A stretch of DNA of 35,295 nucleotides, from the NCBI GenBank assembly GCA_030730365.1, contig JANQVJ010000039.1, positions 1 to 35,295 of the forward strand. The letters run 5' to 3'. The notes beneath the pieces are model-generated. The model was not told the origin of the DNA. It ran no database searches and saw only the letters and a list, made by a program, of their open reading frames with translations. Position numbers and translations under genes: made by a program. The stretch comes from Verrucomicrobiales bacterium (lineage in GTDB: Bacteria > Verrucomicrobiota > Verrucomicrobiia > Verrucomicrobiales > DEV007). How positions within the stretch are numbered: position 1 is the first letter of the stretch; each line of letters starts with the position of its first letter. Below are positions 14,162 to 21,583 of this stretch, one piece after another.

Positions 14162-16411
14162 TTACAAGCCCGCGACGGGGTGGTCCTCCCACACGGGCAG
14201 GTCACGAAGCGACTCGTTGACAAGACCCGACAGAGGCAGATTCCATTTCTGCCAGAAGGGCATGAGATTTTTCCCGCAGGCTCTGGAAAGCCGGATGACC
14301 CACTGGTCGTTTTTCTCCTGCTGCGTTTTCGGCCATTCCGATTCGGGGAGGGCATTGTATTCGGCGAAAACCTTGATGAAGGGTTCCCACCCGAAGGTCT
14401 CCTGCACTTGCAGGTAACTCTCGAGCGCGACCCACATGCTCCAATCTTTCTCGAAATTCCGCCCACCCTCGAAGTAGGCGTTCATGCGCTGTTTGCGATC
14501 GAGGGGGCGGATGGCGTTGTGGCCTTCTGCGCGGGGCTTGCCAACCCATTCTTCGAAAAGATAGACCGACCAGAGGTTGCAGGTCGTCTCTCCGGTGCCG
14601 GGCAGGGCCCAGAGATCGTGCTGGTGATTGTGTCCATACTCGTGAAAGAAACCCCAGTTTCCCTCCTCACGAAGGGCGCGGGCATCGACGGCCTGAGTGG
14701 CGGACTTGTCCTGCGGAGCCGCCACGGGATAACTGCTGTGCATGTAGCCGGCCGAGGTCTGGCGCTCGAAGACGATGCGCTCGGCGCGGTAGAGATTGCG
14801 ATCCACACCGCCGCAGAGTTCGGCGGATTTTTCAATGATCTCGTCCCATGCCTGCATGACTTTGTCAGGATCGTCGAGACCACGGATGAACGAGCTCGGA
14901 ATCGCGAGGATGATGCGGTCGCTCGCGAGCTCGGCCCAGGGGGCGGGGGACTTACGGATGCGGGTGCGCCATTCGTTGAGATCGGTTTCACCGGCGATGT
15001 AGAGAGGGGCTGCGACGCCTCCGGTGAGATGGAAATCAAGGGAACCGTGCCCGGCTCCGCGCGGGACGCGGATCGTGATGAGTCCGCCGAGGGAGTTGGA
15101 AATGGTCGTCACCTCGGACTTGATCTCGACACTGCGCTGGAGACGGGGATAGCGTTCCCATTTGTCACGGTTGGCGAGATTGCCGTTGTAGGCCCCGATG
15201 ACGACTTCGAATCCCTGACCCGTGATCTCCGCCGGTGCCCGCACAGTGATGACCTCGCCGGGTGCCGCGTAGAGGCCGGTGGGACGCATTTCTTTTGCGG
15301 TCCATCCGGCAGCCCCGCGTCCGCTGAGCCATCCGCGCCAGGTGCCGTCGAGGGTGATGGATTTTTCAAGGCGGGGCGCGTCGTCGGGGACTGCTCCGGG
15401 ATAGTCGTTCGCGGCGGCAATAGGGTAGAGTCGACCGGCCGAGAGGGTCTGGTTGAGCTCGTCCTCGATCGCGACGATGGCGTCGATAAGCGGATTGGCA
15501 CCGGGGATGAGGGGGTTTTCGTTTGTGGGAATGATAGGGCCGACTTGTTCACTGAGCGACCTCAGGCCACTGATGAATCGGGTCATCGCCTCGCCTCGCA
15601 GGGAGACGCCTTCGCGCAAGGTCGCGATGAGGGCATCGCGCTGGCCCGTATCGGCGACCGGTCCGCCGGAGAGTTCCTCGAGTGCCTCGAAAACGGAATC
15701 GCTGCTCGCATAACGCACGGCGAAGGGTTGTGAGCGATCGGCGGAGCCTCCGGCCCGCAGTTGGATGCCCGCAGGTGCGGCGAGACGATTTGCCGGGAAG
15801 TCGGCGAAGTTCGGGTAAGCGTCGGCGAAGGCCCACGGTGTTGCGGCGATGACGAGCCCGGAGCCTTTCTCTGCCAGGTCGAGAAGTGGCGTGATCTCCT
15901 TATCGCCGAAATTGCGCTGCGCCACGACGACATACACCGCCGGCGGTCGTGAAGAGGCGAGGTCGGCGGGGGCGACGAGTTCGGTTTCGAACCCCTTTTC
16001 CGTGAGCACGTCGGCGAGTCCGCCCAAGTCAGGGTGCAAAGTCACCACCGGCGTGGAGGAGCGGCCGCACCAGCGCACCGCGTTAGCGATTAAATTAATG
16101 TTAGCCTCCTGCGACATCATCGCGGGGCTTTTCAAAAAGCCGTCGTGGGCGAAGGCGATGACACGACCGCCCTGCCCGTCTGCTGTTTCTCCTGCCGCGG
16201 CGAGGGGAGTGCCCTTGGCGTCTTTCAGCAGAGCGAAAGCCTCATCGCTCGTTAGTTCAACGAGTCCCGGGGCGAGGTCGCCGCTTTGAATTTCCCCGCC
16301 GTCGCGGGTGAGAAGGGCGAGAACTTCGTCATTGGCGACAAGAGTCGTGCCTGTTTGAAGGAAAGTCAGGGTGCAGATGAATACCGCGAAAGAAGGCCGA
16401 ATCATGCGCAT
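14162..16411 (-). CDS. Exported M60-like (enhancin/mucinase-type) zinc peptidase
   Basis: 749 aa. An N-terminal signal peptide (hydrophobic core FAVFICTLTFL, cleavage near residue 26) directs export. Residues about 30-330 resemble a class I glutamine amidotransferase-like flavodoxin fold without obvious catalytic residues. A beta-rich region follows, and the gluzincin peptidase domain occupies about 440-740. The zinc site is HEYGH at 590-594 in GFFHEYGHNHQ, with E608 in GTGETTCNL as likely third ligand, which fits the M60 pattern HExxH-x(8-24)-E. M60-like proteases often act on glycosylated proteins such as mucins. It is 39 bp downstream of the ceramidase-like gene on the same strand, so the two exported enzymes are likely co-transcribed. 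Attack on host- or alga-derived glycoconjugates is inference. Confidence 0.9.
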   Translation of the reverse strand: MRMIRPSFAVFICTLTFLQTGTTLVANDEVLALLTRDGGEIQSGDLAPGLVELTSDEAFALLKDAKGTPLAAAGETADGQGGRVIAFAHDGFLKSPAMMSQEANINLIANAVRWCGRSSTPVVTLHPDLGGLADVLTEKGFETELVAPADLASSRPPAVYVVVAQRNFGDKEITPLLDLAEKGSGLVIAATPWAFADAYPNFADFPANRLAAPAGIQLRAGGSADRSQPFAVRYASSDSVFEALEELSGGPVADTGQRDALIATLREGVSLRGEAMTRFISGLRSLSEQVGPIIPTNENPLIPGANPLIDAIVAIEDELNQTLSAGRLYPIAAANDYPGAVPDDAPRLEKSITLDGTWRGWLSGRGAAGWTAKEMRPTGLYAAPGEVITVRAPAEITGQGFEVVIGAYNGNLANRDKWERYPRLQRSVEIKSEVTTISNSLGGLITIRVPRGAGHGSLDFHLTGGVAAPLYIAGETDLNEWRTRIRKSPAPWAELASDRIILAIPSSFIRGLDDPDKVMQAWDEIIEKSAELCGGVDRNLYRAERIVFERQTSAGYMHSSYPVAAPQDKSATQAVDARALREEGNWGFFHEYGHNHQHDLWALPGTGETTCNLWSVYLFEEWVGKPRAEGHNAIRPLDRKQRMNAYFEGGRNFEKDWSMWVALESYLQVQETFGWEPFIKVFAEYNALPESEWPKTQQEKNDQWVIRLSRACGKNLMPFWQKWNLPLSGLVNESLRDLPVWEDHPVAGL

Positions 16412-16450
16412 AGGGATACCTGTCAGGCGCCTTCGTGGCGAGCAGGAAAT

Positions 16451-17752
16451 TCACTCGAGCTTGTCATACAGCTCGTGGACTTTGCCCACGATGATTTCCT
16501 CAATTCCGCGGGACCAGCCGGTGCCGGCCTCGTAGCCGCCCTCCTCCTGAATGCGCGTGCTCGGAATGTAGCCCGAATAGTCGTTGCTGTAGCCCGCGAC
16601 CCAGACGCCGGCGGGACCGGCGAGTTCCTTTTTGAGCCGCAGGGAATAATCGACGACGACTTCGCTGCCTAGAGTCACCATCGTGAGAGTATCGCCGAGC
16701 TTGATGACCTGCACCGGATACTGATGGGGGGTGCGCTTGGTGTCCTCGTAGGTGAGGGTGACCTCCTCGTAGGCGTTGCGCAGGGAACCCTCGAGAGGAA
16801 TGGGATTGGCCGAAAAGGCCACCTCGACGGCATTGGCGAGGGAGCGTCCGTGCTGTTGCGCGAGTTCGAGATCGCTCACTCCGGGGACGACGTCGGAGCG
16901 GCGGGGGTAGGGATTTTGATCGCCCCCGCAACCGGTCACGAACATGGCAGTGAAGCCGGGACGATGCTGTTGCAGATACTCCTGCGCGAAGCCGGCGTAG
17001 TCGCCGCACCAGTTGTAAAAGCCGAGACAGGTGTTGTGACAGGCGTAGCCGAAAAGGACCCCGCGCGCTTCGCCCTCGGGGCTCTCGATGCGCAGGGCGG
17101 GGACCTCCTGATCGACGGGGCCGGAGGGATTGGGGGCCTTGTTGGCATTTGGATGTCCCTCGGGCAGGGTGTAGTCGCGGCGGCGATTCATCGCGAATCC
17201 GGCACGGGCCTTGTTCCAGGTGAGGCGGGCGGGCTGAACGTCGGCAAAGGCGGCGTCGATGACTTCGTTGATTTTCTTTTCGAGACTCTCCGTGTATTCC
17301 CAGGCGTCTTTGACCTTGGGATTTTTCATCTCCTCCTCCGTGGGCGGGCCCGGACGACGACGCAGCTCGGGGCCGCTGTGGGTGTGCGAGGCGTTCATGA
17401 AGAGCGAGGCAGACGGGACGCCGTGGTCTTTCTCGATGCGCCCGGCAATGCGCCGGCGGAGGTCCTTCGGTACGCCGATGAGATCGAGGGTGACGATGAC
17501 CTGTTGTTTGCCGGACTCATCTTCGAGAATAAGAGCCTTGGCGAAAAGATCATGGATCTTTCCTTCAGCCGGTTTGTCCCGTCCCGCATAGCCCGCCATC
17601 CAGATATATTTTTCCGGAGTCACGACGACGGAGGCGAGGCCCGCCTTCCACTTCACCGGCACGTGGGGAGCAACGGAGACGGGTTTGGCGGATTGGGCCT
17701 GGACGAGGACGAGGCCGGTTAAAAGGGAGAGTGGGAGAAGTAGGCGGATCAT
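16451..17752 (-). CDS. Exported neutral/alkaline ceramidase-like hydrolase
   Basis: 433 aa from the ATG at 17752; an upstream in-frame start at 17809 would bury the signal peptide (IRLLLPLSLLTGLVLVQAQ), so it is not used. The mature protein matches the N-terminal domain of neutral/alkaline non-lysosomal ceramidases. It has VTLDLIGVP near 87-95, zinc-ligand motif NASHTHSGPE with H123 and H125, a second His in YACHNTCLG, the GCGGDQNPYPRR motif (the catalytic-site Gly-rich turn), and EVVVDYSLRLK near the C-terminus. It lacks the C-terminal Ig-like domain of full ceramidases (650-750 aa), a form common in Planctomycetes and Verrucomicrobia where the true substrate is unproven. It is upstream of and probably co-transcribed with the M60-like peptidase gene. 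Confidence 0.88.
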   Translation of the reverse strand: MIRLLLPLSLLTGLVLVQAQSAKPVSVAPHVPVKWKAGLASVVVTPEKYIWMAGYAGRDKPAEGKIHDLFAKALILEDESGKQQVIVTLDLIGVPKDLRRRIAGRIEKDHGVPSASLFMNASHTHSGPELRRRPGPPTEEEMKNPKVKDAWEYTESLEKKINEVIDAAFADVQPARLTWNKARAGFAMNRRRDYTLPEGHPNANKAPNPSGPVDQEVPALRIESPEGEARGVLFGYACHNTCLGFYNWCGDYAGFAQEYLQQHRPGFTAMFVTGCGGDQNPYPRRSDVVPGVSDLELAQQHGRSLANAVEVAFSANPIPLEGSLRNAYEEVTLTYEDTKRTPHQYPVQVIKLGDTLTMVTLGSEVVVDYSLRLKKELAGPAGVWVAGYSNDYSGYIPSTRIQEEGGYEAGTGWSRGIEEIIVGKVHELYDKLE

Positions 17753-17945
17753 GGGGTATGGGTCAGGAATCGAAGCGTAGCGCAGATAGACGGAGTGAAG
17801 CGAAGTCAATCAGGGGTCATGGTCATGCGGCGAGAGTAGGGAAAAGAGGAGGGGCGCGTCAAAGCCGCGAAGGCGTGCCCCGTCGCCCATCCCGGGCTTG
17901 CGCTTTTCGGGATTCGGGAGAAACCTATTCGACCGCTCCTCTCCG

Positions 17946-18026
17946 ATGATCTTCACCCTCAAGTCTAAAGCCGTATCTCGCATTGCCGCTGCCGTCGCTG
18001 CCGTGCGCCGAATTTGGCTCCGGTAA
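17946..18026 (+). other. Short basic reading frame (26 codons), doubtful
   Basis: An ATG-initiated frame in the 557-bp gap without a recognised gene would encode a 26-residue peptide beginning MIFTLKSKAVSRI and ending VRRIWLR, basic and amphipathic. It lies upstream of the terminator-like hairpin at 18099-18125, so a small transcript here is conceivable. There is no Shine-Dalgarno and no recognisable family; it may be chance. Confidence 0.15.
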
Positions 18027-18098
18027 TTTCCGACCCCGAGGTTTGATTCATCGTTAACGCTTTCCCGAATTTTCTTTCTCCCGCGTTTTCCCGATCCG

Positions 18099-18125
18099 GC
18101 CTCGAGGACCTCTTGAGGCTTTTTT
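18099..18125 (+). terminator. Terminator-like hairpin in the gene-free gap
   Basis: GCCTCGAGG / TCTTGAGGC (18099-18107 and 18111-18119) forms an 8-9 bp stem with G-T wobbles and a 3-base loop, followed by six T residues. No annotated plus-strand gene ends just upstream, so it either ends an unrecognised small transcript or is a relic. Confidence 0.5.
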
Positions 18126-18157
18126 GTATCGACATGAAAACCATGGGCCCAATGCCT

Positions 18158-18183
18158 TCCGTGCAGTGCCGGAACTGCACGGA
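18158..18183. repeat. Perfect 10-bp palindromic hairpin
   Basis: TCCGTGCAGT and ACTGCACGGA (18158-18167 and 18174-18183) are perfect inverted copies around a 6-base GCCGGA loop, with no following T tract. A weaker hairpin CGTGA-TCAT-TCACG follows at about 18269-18282. Purpose unknown; it could be another intergenic REP-type element or an operator near the 3' end of the ROK gene. Confidence 0.5.
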
Positions 18184-18309
18184 CTGAATCTGAATGAGAT
18201 CGGAATTCTCATCCTCGCTTCGATCTGGCAGATCTCGATCGCCGGATTGCGGGCGCGCAAGGTCGCCGCGTGATCATTCACGGGAGGGGCAATCCCGGGG
18301 CGCTTCTAT

Positions 18310-19425
18310 TCAAAGCGAACGTGACTCCGCCGCCGCCAGCGCCGCCGCACCGTGGGCCCCCGCGTATTCTCCGAGCGTGACCGCTTTGATCGGCGGCGAG
18401 GTAAAATAGTGTCCCTTGAGCGCGAGCGCGGTCGCCTTTCGGATACGACTGAGATACAGCTCCCCGAGTTCGGTAAAAGGCCCCGCCAAAAAGATGACCT
18501 CGGGATCAAGCAGTTGCACGAGACGTGCGGCGGCTTCGCCATGAATCTCAGTGAGACGGGTTAGCAACTCGAGAGGAGCAGGTCGGCTCTCCCGACAGCC
18601 TTCGAGGAACTCAGTCCAACTGTCGTCCGTGTCCGAGGCGCCGTTCGTCACCGCTCGAACCGTTGCGACCTTTTCGATGCATTCCGATGCGGGTAAATCC
18701 CGATCACCTGTCGCGACCTGCCATCCGCGAATCTCCCCGGCCATCTCATGCGTGCCCGCAATGAGTTCACCGTTGCAGATCACCGCTGCGGAGATCCCTG
18801 TCCTGGCGCAGATACAAACGATATTCTTCGCCCCCGCATTGGGGCCGAGCCAGTATTCACCGATGGCGATCGCCCGTGAGTTGTTCTCAATGTGGAGCAG
18901 ATCGCGCGTCAGCGAGAGCTCTTCGAGCAGATCGACCCGGCGCCAGTCATCGATGAAGGCGTAGTTCAGTCCGATGCGCTGTTCCCGTTGGATGTGCCCG
19001 GGCACTCCGATCCCGATCCCGCGAATAGGCAGTCCCGCCTCATTGTTCCGTATTTCTGCGATGTTCTGCCGCAGATGGGAAAGGATCTCATTCTTTGTCG
19101 GGGAATTGCTCAGCCTGATCGTTCTCTGCTCCAGCGTGTTCTGAGCGAAATCAATGAAGACGATGTAGACATTCCGGGCATCGAAGTCGCAACCGATGAA
19201 TCCGCCGAACTCTCCCTGCAGCGCGAGGAAGCGTCGGGGTCGTCCCACTTCTTTGCGATCCTCGATTCCGATCTCGGCCACGATGCCGCGTTCGATCATG
19301 CTGTCGATGCGGCGCCCCGCCGTTGACTTCGCGATTCCGAGCCGTTCGGCGAGGTCTTTTCGTGAGATATCCTTCGCCTTGCGTATTTCCCTGACGATCA
19401 GGTTTTCGAGAGTAGTCGGATCCAT
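18310..19425 (-). CDS. ROK-family transcriptional regulator (non-kinase)
   Basis: 371 aa. An N-terminal winged helix (1-62), with SRKDLAERLGIAKSTAGRRI as helix-turn-helix, is joined to a ROK sugar-binding domain (about 73-371; GIGIGVPG at 136-143). Kinase features are lost. The ATP-loop position reads GCDFDARN, the catalytic Asp of the ENDA motif is replaced (IENNS, N182), and the zinc motif CxCGxxGCxE after GTHEMAGEIRGW is missing entirely. So this is a sugar- or ligand-sensing repressor/activator of the NagC/Mlc/XylR type with an unusual, metal-free ROK core. It lies 135 bp downstream of the MFS transporter gene on the same strand, and palindromic sequence before its ATG suggests autoregulation. 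It may regulate the MFS gene and the divergent flavin-monooxygenase pair (inference). Confidence 0.88.
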   Translation of the reverse strand: MDPTTLENLIVREIRKAKDISRKDLAERLGIAKSTAGRRIDSMIERGIVAEIGIEDRKEVGRPRRFLALQGEFGGFIGCDFDARNVYIVFIDFAQNTLEQRTIRLSNSPTKNEILSHLRQNIAEIRNNEAGLPIRGIGIGVPGHIQREQRIGLNYAFIDDWRRVDLLEELSLTRDLLHIENNSRAIAIGEYWLGPNAGAKNIVCICARTGISAAVICNGELIAGTHEMAGEIRGWQVATGDRDLPASECIEKVATVRAVTNGASDTDDSWTEFLEGCRESRPAPLELLTRLTEIHGEAAARLVQLLDPEVIFLAGPFTELGELYLSRIRKATALALKGHYFTSPPIKAVTLGEYAGAHGAAALAAAESRSL

Positions 19426-19430
19426 AATTC

Positions 19431-19458
19431 GGAATTCTACCCCGATTTTCGAAATTCC
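19431..19458. promoter_or_regulatory. AT-rich palindromic site upstream of the ROK gene
   Basis: GGAATT (19431-19436) and AATTCC (19453-19458) are inverted copies, and TTTCGAAA (19447-19454) is a perfect palindrome inside the right part. The site starts 6 bp before the ROK start codon, in a locally AT-rich region. ROK repressors bind AT-rich palindromes with a central CG, so an autoregulatory operator is plausible. Confidence 0.35.
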
Positions 19459-19560
19459 AATCCTAATAATAAGCTCAACCGGTATTTTAAACAGGCATAT
19501 AGCGGTGTCTCAGTCCCGGGGTGGTGATTTTATCGCAAAACTCACGAATTTTAGACTCTG

Positions 19561-20850
19561 TTAAGTCGGCAGCTCCTTACCTTTCGTTTCGGGAAGGAAG
19601 AAGATAACGACGACCCCGAGAAGGAAAAATCCACCGAGCCAGGCGATCGCAATGTTGAGATCCATCGCCGCTTTCATTTTACCCGAGAGGATGAGCAAGG
19701 TTGCGGCGAGGAGACGTCCTCCATTAAAGCCCCAGCTCATCCCCGTGGCCCTGAGACGGTCAGGAAACAGTTCCGGGAAATAAACCGCATACCCCGCGTG
19801 CATTCCCAGAGTGAAAAATCCGAACACCGGTAGGAGAATCAATAGTGTTGTGTAACTGTTAGGAAGAAAGCAGACCACCAGAGTGATCGCGAGTGCAGCT
19901 ACGTGAAAGAGGATAAACGTCATCCGTCTCCCGATGCGGGCGCTGATCGGCCCGAAGAGGACGAGTCCGAGACCGCCGCCCATTGTTTGTATGATCCCAT
20001 AGGCGAACTTTGCCTTTTGCGAAGCTTCTTCGGGAGTGGCTCCCTCTGAGATTAGCATCTCGCGGGCGAGATCCTGCCCTGCAACCGTGACTGCCCAGAA
20101 GGTGCCCAGCCCGACCGCCGCGAGCGCCATCGCCCCGAAGGCGTGGCCCCGCCACGGAGCCACGGTGAGCAGTTCTTTGAAGCTGCCGACCTTACCGGTT
20201 CCGGCTTTTGCCTCCTCGCGGGCGCGCTGCCATTTTTCGGGCTCCTTCACGACGATACGGACCCAGACGATGAGGAGCGCGGGGAGCACGCCGATGAGGT
20301 AGGCGTATTCCCAATTCGCCCCCACCCAGATCGCCGCGAGCGATGCCAGCGAAGTGCCGATCACTGACGAGGCGTGGAAGATACTCGAGGCATGGGCGCG
20401 GGCCTTTTTCGGAAAGACCTCGGAGACGAGCGCAGCCGCCACCGCCCACTCGCCGCCCACGCCCATCGCGACGAGAAAGCGCAGCGCCGTGACATGCCAG
20501 AGTTCAGTCGCAAAAAAGGTGAGACCCGAAAATACGGAATACATCAGGATCGTCACGATCATGATGGAACTGCGTCCGTAGCGGTCCGCGAGCGAGCCAA
20601 AGAGCAGCCCTCCGAAAGTTCCGCCGAGTAGGAAAATGCCTAAGAACCAGTCGCCGTATTTTTTCACCTCATCGCTCCCCGGCTCCTGTCCGAGGATGTC
20701 GCCGAGCATGTTGTTGCGCGTCAGGTTGAAAATCTGCCCCTCGTAGACATCAAAGATCCACCCTGCCGAGGCGATGATGAGGATGAGCCATTCGTATCGG
20801 GTGATTCCGCTATACCAGGGGCCGGAAGAATCGAGTGAGTTTCTGGACAT
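19561..20850 (-). CDS. MFS transporter (metabolite:H+ symporter / sugar porter-like)
   Basis: 429 aa from the ATG at 20850; the open frame upstream is not conserved-looking and is excluded. About twelve hydrophobic helices are visible. Family motifs are the loop 2-3 motif GSLADRYGRSS, GVGGEWAVA in helix 4-5 as in metabolite:H+ and aromatic acid:H+ symporters, the pseudo-repeat GPISARIGRR in loop 8-9, and a PETKGKEL end typical of sugar porter relatives. Substrate probably a small organic acid, sugar or sulfonate. It is divergent from the SsuE/SsuD-like pair and upstream of the ROK regulator gene, so it may import the substrate of that pair (inference). Confidence 0.9.
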   Translation of the reverse strand: MSRNSLDSSGPWYSGITRYEWLILIIASAGWIFDVYEGQIFNLTRNNMLGDILGQEPGSDEVKKYGDWFLGIFLLGGTFGGLLFGSLADRYGRSSIMIVTILMYSVFSGLTFFATELWHVTALRFLVAMGVGGEWAVAAALVSEVFPKKARAHASSIFHASSVIGTSLASLAAIWVGANWEYAYLIGVLPALLIVWVRIVVKEPEKWQRAREEAKAGTGKVGSFKELLTVAPWRGHAFGAMALAAVGLGTFWAVTVAGQDLAREMLISEGATPEEASQKAKFAYGIIQTMGGGLGLVLFGPISARIGRRMTFILFHVAALAITLVVCFLPNSYTTLLILLPVFGFFTLGMHAGYAVYFPELFPDRLRATGMSWGFNGGRLLAATLLILSGKMKAAMDLNIAIAWLGGFFLLGVVVIFFLPETKGKELPT

Positions 20851-21018
20851 AATCGATTTTGGGGTAAAGAGTCTTTCGTAACAGGGTTTGGAAGAGGAGT
20901 AAACCCTCTTTGGTGCGGCGCATTCAGGGAGGGAGCCGTTCTGGAATGCAATAAGTGCAAATGGTAATATTTGAAAGAGTGTCTTCCCACGCCTTGCTAC
21001 ATTCGATGTCCGGCCCTG

Positions 21019-21024
21019 TAATAT
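21019..21024 (+). promoter_or_regulatory. -10 element of the flavin reductase gene; transcript may be leaderless
   Basis: TAATAT at 21019-21024 is a good -10 hexamer, with TTGCTA at 20994-20999 as a possible -35 (19-bp spacer, longer than ideal). The -10 ends only 7 bp before the ATG at 21032, which would put the transcription start at or next to the first base of the start codon. No Shine-Dalgarno exists in the few bases available. Confidence 0.45.
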
Positions 21025-21031
21025 CAACGAA

Positions 21032-21583
21032 ATGAAATTCGCCGTTATCAATACCAATCTCGCTCCCGGAGGCAAGCCTGCCGTCGTCACGACCACTCTC
21101 GCCTCACTCTTCACCGATGCGGAGCACGAGGTGGACCTCATCCATCTCGGCGAACTCGATCTGCCCGCCTGCGACGGCTACGTCTGCTATCAGAATGCGG
21201 CGACGATCTCGCTCAGCGAGACTCTCGCCTCGGTCGACGCCATCCTCCTCGTTTCGCCGGTCTATAACTACGACCTGAACGCCGCGGCAAAAAATCTTAT
21301 CGAATTGACCGGCAGCAGTTGGAAGGGAAAAGCCGTCGGTCTCGTCTGCCTCGCGGGGGCAAACCGCAGCTACCTCGCCCCGCTCGCCTTCATCAACAGC
21401 CTCGCGATCGACTACCGCTGTCTCGTCTCGCCACGCTACGTCTACGTGACCCGGTCCGATTTCACGGAGGGCAATGAACTGCCGCTCGACGGCGACATTT
21501 ACAAACGTCTTCGCTTCCTCGCGACCGAGATGCCCGTCCTCGCCGGGGCGGCGTCAAAGATCGCGACTTTTGACCGATCGTGA
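21032..21583 (+). CDS. NAD(P)H-dependent FMN reductase (SsuE-like)
   Basis: 183 aa flavodoxin-fold protein of the NADPH-dependent FMN reductase family. The N-terminal FMN phosphate loop is in [12 protein letters not shown] (3-14), the core signature [17 protein letters not shown] (about 75-91) matches the family SPVYNxxxPxxLKN motif, and a following strand reads [10 protein letters not shown]. No signal peptide. Its stop overlaps the GTG start of the LLM monooxygenase gene (GTGA), the expected pairing of a flavin reductase with its FMNH2-dependent monooxygenase, as in SsuE/SsuD. The role is to deliver reduced FMN to that partner. The two genes diverge from the MFS transporter gene. Confidence 0.9.
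   Translation: MKFAVINTNLAPGGKPAVVTTTLASLFTDAEHEVDLIHLGELDLPACDGYVCYQNAATISLSETLASVDAILLVSPVYNYDLNAAAKNLIELTGSSWKGKAVGLVCLAGANRSYLAPLAFINSLAIDYRCLVSPRYVYVTRSDFTEGNELPLDGDIYKRLRFLATEMPVLAGAASKIATFDRS

Larger units (their letters stand above)
18058..18273 (+). pseudogene. Possible decayed C-terminal gene fragment
   Basis: A frame of 71 codons without an ATG runs from just after a TAA to a TGA at 18271-18273. Its translation has protein-like character: RPRGPLEAFLYRH followed by a hydrophobic stretch EIGILILASIWQISIAGLR. The GPLExxxYR run recalls the C-terminal motif of DUF418-type membrane proteins, but this is a weak resemblance. The terminator-like hairpin at 18099-18125 lies inside it, which argues against it being a live gene. 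The rest of 17753-18309 shows nothing coding. Confidence 0.2.

Noticed and set aside
14180..15733. 517-codon plus-strand open frame antisense to the M60-like gene
   Set aside because: The minus strand encodes the complete HEYGH peptidase; the antisense product is a low-complexity mirror rich in Gly, Asp, Glu and Val.
19851..20850. Sialic acid transporter assignment for the MFS protein
   Set aside because: The motifs fit the broad metabolite:H+ symporter / sugar porter group only; no sialic acid genes are nearby.
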